From contig JADZBW010000359.1 in NCBI GenBank assembly GCA_020851885.1, positions 1 through 7,797 of the forward strand: a stretch of 7,797 nt of DNA. Reading direction: 5' to 3'. A program made the translations under genes and the position numbers. This DNA comes from Fimbriimonadaceae bacterium. Lineage in GTDB: Bacteria > Armatimonadota > Fimbriimonadia > Fimbriimonadales > Fimbriimonadaceae. Below, piece by piece: positions 1 through 5,681 of the stretch. Under the pieces are notes generated by a model. It was given only the letters and a program-made list of their open reading frames with translations, did not search any database and was not told the DNA's origin. Numbering within the stretch: position 1 is the stretch's first letter; the number at the start of each line of letters is the position of its first letter.

Positions 1-2
1 AG

Positions 3-386
3 GATGTGAAGTCGTTATCAGACTTCAAGATGGTCATCGTTTTGACCGCCTCCAATACCAGTAAGGTCACGATCGAACGACTTTCGGGCAAAGTGCCGTT
101 AGCGATGTTGGTCACCGGAGTCATGGGACCCGAGACCCAGGTCTATTACTCGTCCGGCCAACTGCTTGGTCTGTCCAAGGGTCTGAAGGGCGTCTACGAC
201 CTGGAAACGATGATGGAGAGCGGAGTCAAGATCAAAGATAAGGAATATCCGCCCTTCACTGGCAAGACCAACTTGGGTCGGGGATCGATCTACTATCCCA
301 CTCTCCACTTTGCCCTGGCACTGCTGATCCTGGCGGTTGTCATCGGCAATATCGGTATGGCGATGGGCAAGCGGAGGCAAGCATAA
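3..386 (+). CDS. C-terminal part of a membrane-anchored protein of unknown function (5' end probably outside window)
   Basis: I do not recognise the family. The reading frame is open from the first bases of the window (GAT at 3-5, GTG at 6-8) to TAA at 384-386. A start at GTG 6 would give 126 residues and would overlap a possible upstream stop (TGA at 7-9) in GTGA fashion. However, the product then lacks any N-terminal signal or membrane segment, begins in the middle of what looks like a folded domain (MVIVLTAS, then VPLAMLVTGVMGPETQVYY), and ends with one hydrophobic helix (about residues 100-119) followed by a basic GKRRQA tail. I therefore favour the C-terminal end of a longer protein anchored by a C-terminal helix. 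It lies 2 bases upstream of the next membrane-protein gene, so the two are almost certainly cotranscribed. The frame is secure; the start is not. Confidence 0.65.
   Translation, partial: DVKSLSDFKMVIVLTASNTSKVTIERLSGKVPLAMLVTGVMGPETQVYYSSGQLLGLSKGLKGVYDLETMMESGVKIKDKEYPPFTGKTNLGRGSIYYPTLHFALALLILAVVIGNIGMAMGKRRQA
373..377 (+). promoter_or_regulatory. Shine-Dalgarno for the 389 membrane-protein gene
   Basis: GGAGG inside the last codons of the preceding gene, 11 bases before ATG 389. The spacing is slightly long. It supports ATG 389 as the start and translation of both genes from one message. Confidence 0.55.
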
Positions 387-388
387 CC

Positions 389-1135
389 ATGGACTACGGA
401 CTGCTTAAGCTGTCAGCGGGCGTTATTTCGACAATCGGCCTCTACACCGTCCTTTACCGGGAGAACAAGTTCTATCGGCTCTTTGAGCATATTTTCCTTG
501 GCCTGGCCGTGGGTTGGGGCATCGTCGCCCTATGGACCGAGACTCTCAAAGAGTCCTGGTGGGACGCGATGATGGGCGCTGCCCCCGAGATCGGCGCCAA
601 GGCAAGCACAGCGGAGCCCGGGCACTGGGCCTGGATTCTGCTGCTTCCCATTGGCCTATTGGGCTACTTCGTCTTCAGCAAGAAGCACAGTTGGATGAGC
701 CGAATTCCCATCGGGATCATTCTTGGACTTTGGTCGGGCCAGCAGGTTTATGTGTGGTACCGGCTCTACGGACCCAATATCAATGCCTCCCTCAAGCCGA
801 TCTTCCCAACGACGACCGCCTCCTTCAGCAAACCCGATATCACGGGCCTGAGCCCGGAGCAGATTGCGCAAATCAATGGGCAGGTTTATCCAAGCCAAGC
901 GATCACGAACCTCATTTTCGTCTTCACGATCCTGAGCGTTCTGTCGTACTTCTTCTTCAGCTTCGAGACGAAGAACCGATTGCTCAAGTTCATGACGACT
1001 TCAGGTCGATGGCTGTTGATGATCGGCTTTGGTGCGATCTTTGGCTCGACGGTCATGATGCGTTTCACCTTGCTGATCGACCGAATGTATTACGTTTGGA
1101 TCGAGTTCTTGAAGCACGGCGTCTTGGGTCGATAG
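389..1135 (+). CDS. Polytopic inner-membrane protein of unknown function (248 aa)
   Basis: I do not recognise the family. By eye there are about six hydrophobic segments, near residues 8-23, 31-49, 80-97, 105-123, 172-192 and 208-230. A short charged motif (YRENKFYRLFEH, about 23-34) lies between the first two, and a longer extramembrane stretch (about 125-170) rich in Pro, Thr and Ser lies between the fourth and fifth. There is no ATPase, peptidase or redox motif, and no run of Cys or His suggesting metal binding. The start ATG is 2 bases after the preceding stop with a GGAGG upstream. The tight pairing with a protein carrying a C-terminal membrane helix suggests that the two products form a membrane complex; this is inference only. 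A strong hairpin directly follows the stop, so the unit ends here. Confidence 0.8.
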   Translation: MDYGLLKLSAGVISTIGLYTVLYRENKFYRLFEHIFLGLAVGWGIVALWTETLKESWWDAMMGAAPEIGAKASTAEPGHWAWILLLPIGLLGYFVFSKKHSWMSRIPIGIILGLWSGQQVYVWYRLYGPNINASLKPIFPTTTASFSKPDITGLSPEQIAQINGQVYPSQAITNLIFVFTILSVLSYFFFSFETKNRLLKFMTTSGRWLLMIGFGAIFGSTVMMRFTLLIDRMYYVWIEFLKHGVLGR

Positions 1136-1138
1136 TTG

Positions 1139-1172
1139 AGAGCGGGTGGCGAATTGAAGCGCCACCCGCTTT
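1139..1172 (+). terminator. Hairpin, likely transcription terminator after the membrane-protein pair
   Basis: A perfect 11-bp inverted repeat (AGCGGGTGGCG at 1141-1151, CGCCACCCGCT at 1160-1170) with an 8-base loop, extendable by a G-U and an A-U pair to 1139/1172. It begins 3 bases after the stop codon. The T-tract is short (three T at 1170-1172, then GCTGTTGT), so it is a weaker intrinsic terminator than its stem suggests and may be partly read through into recO. Confidence 0.65.
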
Positions 1173-1211
1173 GCTGTTGTCTGGCCCCGCGCGGATGCGG
1201 GTTCTTCGGCC

Positions 1212-1955
1212 ATGAGTGAATCGACCGTCCAAGCGATCGTACTGCGACGTCGCGACAGTGGCGAAAGCGACCGGCGACTAACCCTTCTCACCCGAGAGCA
1301 GGGGAAAATCGACGCGATCGCCAAAGGCGCCAAAAAGGGGGCGTCCCGGCTCGCCGGATCGAGCGACCCACTTTCGATGGCGAAGATGACCTTGGCCAAA
1401 GGCAAGGTCAACCTGTTCGTCACCCAGGCCCAGCCGATGACCTCCTTTCGCGGATTGCGCACGGACTATCTCCGACTGACCATGGCCTTGGGGCTGCTTG
1501 AGATCTTTGCCTCAGTTTTGCCCTGGGGAGAACCTGACGAGGAGTCCTTCGATCTGTTGATCGAGTCGCTCCAGGCGCTTGAGAAGCACGATAAGCCGGT
1601 GGTCGCCCTCGTTTGGGCGGAGTTGAAGCTTCTCGAGGTGAGCGGATTTCTCCCCCAATTCGACCGGTGCGTCGCCACCGGAAAGGTCGTCGACGAGACT
1701 CCGGCCTATCTCTCGCCGACGGCGGGGGGGTACGTCGCGAGCCAAGAGGCGGTCGGCGTTGCCGACCGATTCCAGGCCAAGGCGGAGGTCTTGTTTGGCT
1801 TGGCCAGGTGCGCAGAATTGGACATGCCTCCCCCAAATCTGAAGTTCGCCGACGAGTGCCTATTTGCCCTCATGCCGTTCTGGAGGAATATCGTCGATCA
1901 GCCTCTACCTGCAAACGACTCGCTGACCGTCGAATTGCGCCACGGGCACATGTGA
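1212..1955 (+). CDS. recO: DNA repair protein RecO
   Basis: RecO mediates recombinational repair: with RecR it loads RecA onto SSB-coated single-stranded DNA and anneals strands. At 247 aa it has the usual family length. The N-terminal OB-fold region is typical: QAIVLRRRDSGESDRRLTLL (about 7-26), then EQGKIDAIAKGAKK (29-42) and the expected hydrophobic-charged pattern through VNLFVTQAQPMTSFRGLR. A helical C-terminal domain follows (LEVSGFLPQFDRC at 141-153). Many RecO proteins carry a four-Cys zinc site starting CxxC here; only C153 remains, with Thr at 156 and no later Cys pair, so this looks like a zinc-less version. ATG 1212 is the first start matching the family N-terminus. I see no clear Shine-Dalgarno or -10 element before it. 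The gene stands alone between the upstream hairpin and the lipoprotein gene. Confidence 0.92.
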   Translation: MSESTVQAIVLRRRDSGESDRRLTLLTREQGKIDAIAKGAKKGASRLAGSSDPLSMAKMTLAKGKVNLFVTQAQPMTSFRGLRTDYLRLTMALGLLEIFASVLPWGEPDEESFDLLIESLQALEKHDKPVVALVWAELKLLEVSGFLPQFDRCVATGKVVDETPAYLSPTAGGYVASQEAVGVADRFQAKAEVLFGLARCAELDMPPPNLKFADECLFALMPFWRNIVDQPLPANDSLTVELRHGHM

Positions 1956-1976
1956 ACCTAATCGCGTCCAGCGGTG

Positions 1977-1982
1977 TACAAT
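1977..1982 (+). promoter_or_regulatory. -10-like hexamer before the binding-protein gene
   Basis: TACAAT, one base from the TATAAT consensus, lies 9 bases before ATG 1992. A transcript from it would start within a few bases of the ATG, and no Shine-Dalgarno is visible. No convincing -35 element is seen at 16-18 bp spacing. Placement between recO and the lipoprotein gene makes it a reasonable promoter candidate. Confidence 0.4.
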
Positions 1983-1991
1983 CGGTTCGAT

Positions 1992-3587
1992 ATGCGAAGC
2001 CAGGTCTCCGTCTTAGTCTTTGCGGCTCTGCTCCTCGTGGGGGGCTGCGGCAAAGGGAACTTCTCTCAATCCAATGAAAAGGCCAAAGAGAACGTATTCC
2101 GTTACTCCATCGTCCAGAAGCCGACGACTCTCGATCCGGGGAAAGTCGAAGATGGCAACACGATCGACATCATCCAGCAGGTCTATGAAGGCTTAACCGC
2201 GTGGAGTCCGGAGAATGTGCCCGTTCCCAATCTTGCCGAGAAGTGGGAGGTCAGTGCGGATGGCACGACCTACACCTTCACCATCAAGAAGGGAGTGAAG
2301 TTCCATAGCGGGCGTGAGTTGAAAGCCCAAGACTTCAAGTATTCGATCGAGCGCGCGGCCGACCCTGCCCTCAGTTCTCCTACCGTTCTGAGCTATCTGG
2401 ACGACATCGTTGGTCTGAAAGAAAGGGTGGCCGGCAAAGCCAAGGAGGTTTCGGGGGTCAAGGTCGTCGACGACTACACGCTTGAGATCAAGATCGACAA
2501 GGCGCGACCCTACTTCTTGGGCAAGCTGACTTATCCTGTCTCCTTTGCCGTGGATAAAGACGTCGCCAAGATGGGAGTGGAGATCACGACCCTCGATGCC
2601 ATGAAGAGTGGTACTGGCCCTTATATTCCCAAATCATACGAGGCCGAGCAGGTCTTCGTGATGGAGGCGAACAAGAACTACCATGGCGGCGCTCCAAAGA
2701 TCGACCGGATCGAGCGACTCGTCGTCACGGACTCTGCGACCCGAATCGCGAAGTATAAGTCTGGCGATCTGGACCTCATTCAATTGGCTCGGCAGGATAT
2801 CGCCTCGATCGAATCCGATCCCAAGTACAAGGCGGAATTGAAATTCTACGATCGCCCGGCGATCTGGTACGTGGGGTTCAACGAGCGCATGGTGCCCGCG
2901 TTGGCCGATCCCAAGGTTCGTCGCGCCATCGGCATGGCCATTAACCGAAAACGGATCGTCGAAGACCTGATGGGCAACTTCAACAAATTGGCCACCGGCA
3001 TTCTTCCTCCCGGGGTGGATGGAGCGCGCGAAGGCGTCTTGCCTTATGACTTCGATCCTGCCAGCGCGAAGGCCCTCCTGAAGGAATCGGGTTGGGAAGG
3101 GAAAATGCCGTCGATCGACATGTATTTCCGATCTGAGGAAGCAGACTACCGGCTCGTCACCGAGGCCGTTCAATCCGACCTCAAACAAAACCTCGGAGTG
3201 ACGATCAACGTCAAGCCGTTGGCTTCTCCCGCTTATTTCAACCGCTTCAACAAGAAGCAAATTCCGATGTATCACATGAGATGGGCGGCCGACTACCTTG
3301 ATCCCCAGAACTTCATCAGCATCTTCTTCATGAAAGACGGGGGACAGAACAAGTTCTACTATGAGAACAAGAACGTCGATGCGCTCTGTAATCAAGCCGA
3401 TATCGAGAAGGATCATGAGAAGCGCATGGCTCTCTACCATCAAGCAGAGGACATTATTCTCAACGACGTGGCCTGGATCCCGCTCTTTTACCAACGCGAT
3501 GCTGAATTGGTGAACCCTCGGATTCAGGGCATGCGCGAGTCCCTTTTCGGTCACTTGCCTCACACGACGGTCTCCGTTACCAAGTAG
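1992..3587 (+). CDS. Peptide/nickel-type ABC transporter substrate-binding lipoprotein (SBP family 5)
   Basis: This is an extracytoplasmic solute-binding protein of the OppA/DppA class, which captures oligopeptides, dipeptides, nickel or other ligands for an ABC importer; the ligand cannot be told from sequence. Starting at ATG 1992 gives 531 aa with a textbook lipoprotein signal: MRSQ, a hydrophobic core, and lipobox LVGGC with the lipidated Cys at residue 19. An in-frame GTG at 1974 would add six residues but falls across the probable promoter. Family hallmarks follow: TTLDPG (45-50), QQVYEGLTAW (62-71), then LAEKWEVSADGTTYTF and KGVKFHSG (about 81-107), GTGPY (about 208), RRAIGMAINR mid-protein, and a C-terminal WIPLFYQRDAELVNPRIQG segment. 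Length is normal. No permease or ATPase gene of an Opp/Dpp transporter lies beside it in the window. An AraC-type regulator follows after 42 bases. Confidence 0.93.
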   Translation: MRSQVSVLVFAALLLVGGCGKGNFSQSNEKAKENVFRYSIVQKPTTLDPGKVEDGNTIDIIQQVYEGLTAWSPENVPVPNLAEKWEVSADGTTYTFTIKKGVKFHSGRELKAQDFKYSIERAADPALSSPTVLSYLDDIVGLKERVAGKAKEVSGVKVVDDYTLEIKIDKARPYFLGKLTYPVSFAVDKDVAKMGVEITTLDAMKSGTGPYIPKSYEAEQVFVMEANKNYHGGAPKIDRIERLVVTDSATRIAKYKSGDLDLIQLARQDIASIESDPKYKAELKFYDRPAIWYVGFNERMVPALADPKVRRAIGMAINRKRIVEDLMGNFNKLATGILPPGVDGAREGVLPYDFDPASAKALLKESGWEGKMPSIDMYFRSEEADYRLVTEAVQSDLKQNLGVTINVKPLASPAYFNRFNKKQIPMYHMRWAADYLDPQNFISIFFMKDGGQNKFYYENKNVDALCNQADIEKDHEKRMALYHQAEDIILNDVAWIPLFYQRDAELVNPRIQGMRESLFGHLPHTTVSVTK

Positions 3588-3596
3588 CGATTCATT

Positions 3597-3622
3597 CCCC
3601 GTTTCAACGGCGCGAAACGGGG
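3597..3622 (+). promoter_or_regulatory. Hairpin/palindrome between binding protein and AraC regulator genes
   Basis: A perfect 9-bp inverted repeat, CCCCGTTTC (3597-3605) and GAAACGGGG (3614-3622), with an 8-base loop. It starts 9 bases after the lipoprotein stop and ends 7 bases before ATG 3630. There is no T-tract, so an intrinsic terminator is unlikely. Its right arm ends in GGGG, the only Shine-Dalgarno-like run before the regulator start, so folding could hide that site. Alternatively the DNA palindrome could be an operator. The inverted repeat is certain; the role is inferred. Confidence 0.5.
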
Positions 3623-3629
3623 CAAACTT

Positions 3630-4874
3630 ATGAAGGGCTTTCAGGAAGGGGAATCGAAATACACCTACTTGACTTTCCGAAGGACTCGGGAAGACGTTGC
3701 GGCGTCGGTTACCGTCGATCTCCCACCAGGACTGGGTCTCAGTGGGGCAGGAATTTGGTGCAGCAACGGTGGCGCAGAGAGGGGGCACCCGGGGCGAGCG
3801 CTTCCTTACTCCTTTGATGCCCCGCTTGGGGATCTTCCCGGGCGTCCGGTTCGCATAGAACTGATTGGGGTCTTCGCATTTTTCGTCGATCGGAAGACGG
3901 AGGCGCCCGGAACGCTTGGAGCCACGCTGCAGATTCTTGAAAGGGGAGATGTCGTCTTTCGTCAAGACTTGGTCAATGGAAGACACTATGGCGCGGCCGC
4001 CGAAGAAACGCCGGTGAACCGAAGCAACGGTGATGGGACCAGTATCGCCACGATCGGGAGCCTTGAGTTCGACGGCACCAACTACCGGCTGGAGAGGCTC
4101 ACGATCGACCTGCCGGAATTTTCCTCGGGCACTCGGCTGATCTTCCGCGACTTGGGCAGTCCCGCCTCGTTCGGGATTCTGGACATCGCCATTGAAGTCG
4201 ACAAGCCGGCCGGATGCCCATTCCATAGCAAGAGCGGCTTGATTCCTCTGAAGGAAGTCGGAGCTATTGTGAGGGTTGGTGATCGTCGACGATTCGCGAA
4301 GACGCTCGAGCAATTGCATATGGGCATCCTGGCAACCTCTGATTTAGACGAGGCTCGTGGCCAGGCGTTGACCTTTTTGGCGATTGTGACGGCGGCGATG
4401 CTGGAGCACGGTGGGGCAAGGGAACTGCACCGCACCCAACTTGAAATGGCCCGCAAATTGGATCAACTCGATGACCTTACCGAGATTGCGGAACTGGCGA
4501 TTGAAACCTGCGAAGTCGTCGCCGAGCCGCTCTTTTCTGCGCCCGACACACCGTCCGCCCACCTCATGGATAAGGCGATGGCGATTGTCGACCGCAACTT
4601 CGCAAAGGACCTCAGCGACAGCTTCCTCGCCGAACAATTGGGCCTTAGCACCTCGCACTTCAGATTCCTTTTCCGTCAGGCAACGGGTAACCCCTTCCAC
4701 AAGTATCTTGTTGCCGTTCGGCTTGAAAAGGCCAAGCAAATCCTGATGGAACAGGACCTCCCGGTCTCGCATGTGGCGTCGGCCGTCGGTTTTGCCGGGC
4801 TTTCCCATTTCAGTCGCGCATTTACCCAGCGATTCAGCGTCAGCCCTAGCGCGATTCGCAAGCAGGGAAGCTAG
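3630..4874 (+). CDS. AraC-family transcriptional regulator with beta-rich N-terminal domain
   Basis: A 414-aa DNA-binding regulator. The C-terminal AraC/XylS domain (about 311-412) is clear: first helix-turn-helix SFLAEQLGLSTSHFRFLFRQ (331-350), then NPFHKYLVAVRLEKAKQIL, and second helix-turn-helix VSHVASAVGFAGLSHFSRAF (379-398) with the family's F..SP ending. Residues about 205-305 are mainly helical (AKTLEQL, LEMARKLDQLDDLTEIAELA), like the linker region of YesN-type AraC proteins. Residues about 10-190 are different: short alternating hydrophobic strands, many Gly/Pro turns, and VFRQDLVNGRHYG (109-121), suggesting a beta-sandwich of carbohydrate-binding style rather than the usual cupin. 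A CPFH motif (196-199) joins it to the helical part. There is no membrane segment, so it is cytoplasmic. The start rests on ATG 3630 with only a weak GGGG upstream. Ligand and targets are unknown; neighbouring genes are the natural candidates. Confidence 0.88.
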   Translation: MKGFQEGESKYTYLTFRRTREDVAASVTVDLPPGLGLSGAGIWCSNGGAERGHPGRALPYSFDAPLGDLPGRPVRIELIGVFAFFVDRKTEAPGTLGATLQILERGDVVFRQDLVNGRHYGAAAEETPVNRSNGDGTSIATIGSLEFDGTNYRLERLTIDLPEFSSGTRLIFRDLGSPASFGILDIAIEVDKPAGCPFHSKSGLIPLKEVGAIVRVGDRRRFAKTLEQLHMGILATSDLDEARGQALTFLAIVTAAMLEHGGARELHRTQLEMARKLDQLDDLTEIAELAIETCEVVAEPLFSAPDTPSAHLMDKAMAIVDRNFAKDLSDSFLAEQLGLSTSHFRFLFRQATGNPFHKYLVAVRLEKAKQILMEQDLPVSHVASAVGFAGLSHFSRAFTQRFSVSPSAIRKQGS

Positions 4875-4875
4875 C

Positions 4876-4881
4876 TATACT
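4876..4881 (+). promoter_or_regulatory. -10-like hexamer directly before the ABC ATPase gene
   Basis: TATACT (one mismatch from TATAAT) lies in the 13-base gap after the regulator's stop and is separated from ATG 4888 by 6 bases. That spacing would put the transcription start at or next to the A of ATG. No Shine-Dalgarno lies in this gap. A weak -35-like TTCGCA (4855-4860) sits at a short 15-bp spacing. Confidence 0.45.
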
Positions 4882-4887
4882 TCCGCC

Positions 4888-5622
4888 ATGGTCTCCATCA
4901 AGAACCTATCGCACGCCTTCGATGGTAGACCGGTTCTATCCAACATAAGTCTGGATGTCGCCGATGGCGAAATCGTTGCCGTCATGGGGAGCAGCGGAGG
5001 TGGTAAGACGACGCTCCTACGGTGCATTGCTGGCCTGCTGACGCCAGATTCCGGGGAGGTCGAAGTCGGTGGATTCGACGTGCACACCCAATCGGAGGAA
5101 GCGCGTCACTGCATGGGAATGGTGTTCCAATCGGCGGCCCTTTTCGACTTCATGGATGTGGAATCCAACGTCATGTTTGGAGTCCAACGTTGGTCGAAGC
5201 AGCCAAGGTCGGAGCACAAAGCAGTGGTGGCCGAAGCGATCGGTACCGTTGGGCTCCAGGGCTCTGAGAAGCTGATGCCTTCGGAACTGAGCGGTGGAAT
5301 GCGCAAGCGCGTTGGGATTGCTCGAGCGTTGGCGTTGCATCCCAAGCTGATGCTGTACGATGAGCCCACCACGGGGCTAGATCCCGTGACCACCTACACG
5401 ATCGACAAGCTCATTTCAGATGTGCGCCACAAGTTTGGCACCACGTCGATCGTGGTGAGCCACGATGTCAGTAGCGTCTTTCGAGTTGCCGACCGAATCG
5501 CATTTCTCGACGGGGGCGTCCTCACATTTACCGGCGACCCCGAGCACTTCCTGGAAGCTCGCGTCGACTCGATTCGCGAATTGGTTCATAAGGCTCAAGC
5601 GACTGATTTCCTGCGGGAGTAG
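4888..5622 (+). CDS. ABC transporter ATP-binding protein, MlaF/Ttg2A-like
   Basis: A 244-aa nucleotide-binding subunit with all motifs intact: Walker A GSSGGGKTT (34-42), Q-loop Q81 in MVFQSAALFDFMDVESNV, signature LSGGM (134-138), Walker B LMLYDEP with catalytic E159, D-loop GLD (163-165), and switch H192. The 'GMVFQSAALFD' stretch, 'LSGGMRKRVGIARAL' and 'YDEPTTGLDPVT' are characteristic of MlaF-type ATPases, which energise phospholipid traffic between inner and outer membranes together with the MlaE permease and an MCE-domain MlaD protein. Neither partner is encoded next to it here, so the assignment to lipid transport is inferred from family resemblance. ATG 4888 fits the family N-terminus (MVSIKNLSHAF); the frame is open further upstream, but only over the regulator gene. 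It lies 13 bases after the regulator and may have its own promoter. Confidence 0.9.
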   Translation: MVSIKNLSHAFDGRPVLSNISLDVADGEIVAVMGSSGGGKTTLLRCIAGLLTPDSGEVEVGGFDVHTQSEEARHCMGMVFQSAALFDFMDVESNVMFGVQRWSKQPRSEHKAVVAEAIGTVGLQGSEKLMPSELSGGMRKRVGIARALALHPKLMLYDEPTTGLDPVTTYTIDKLISDVRHKFGTTSIVVSHDVSSVFRVADRIAFLDGGVLTFTGDPEHFLEARVDSIRELVHKAQATDFLRE

Positions 5623-5666
5623 TGAACAATCTTCCGTCCCAGGCGTTTTTCCTCACAGAGTCGAAT

Positions 5667-5674
5667 GGGAGAGA
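5667..5674 (+). promoter_or_regulatory. Shine-Dalgarno for the Spy/CpxP-like gene
   Basis: GGGAGAGA, 7 bases before ATG 5682. It supports this start over the in-frame GTG at 5622, which overlaps the ATPase stop codon and would put 20 polar residues ahead of the signal peptide. Confidence 0.6.
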
Positions 5675-5681
5675 AAGTCCA

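Noticed and set aside
1185..1201. Second small hairpin (CCCGC/GCGGG) before recO
   Set aside because: It has only five base pairs with a 6-base loop and no T-run; this is expected by chance in GC-rich sequence.
514..1215. A 233-codon + strand frame overlapping the six-segment membrane protein
   Set aside because: Its product is Arg/Pro/Leu-rich with no membrane or domain pattern and it runs through the terminator hairpin, whereas the 389-1135 frame has proper hydrophobic segments and a Shine-Dalgarno.
1974..1991. GTG start for the binding lipoprotein
   Set aside because: It would add YNRFD-type polar residues before the signal peptide and overlaps the TACAAT hexamer; ATG 1992 gives a standard lipoprotein signal.
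2634..4319. A 561-codon open frame on the - strand across the binding-protein and regulator genes
   Set aside because: It runs antisense to two clearly recognised proteins, shows no domain or motif, and bridges their intergenic hairpin. Long antisense frames are expected in GC-rich codon usage.
4771..4887. Longer N-terminus for the MlaF-like ATPase
   Set aside because: The 39 added residues are read from the regulator's helix-turn-helix coding region in another frame, and the family N-terminus starts at ATG 4888.
5622..5681. GTG start overlapping the ATPase stop codon for the Spy-like gene
   Set aside because: The extra 20 residues precede a complete signal peptide at ATG 5682, which also has a Shine-Dalgarno at proper spacing.
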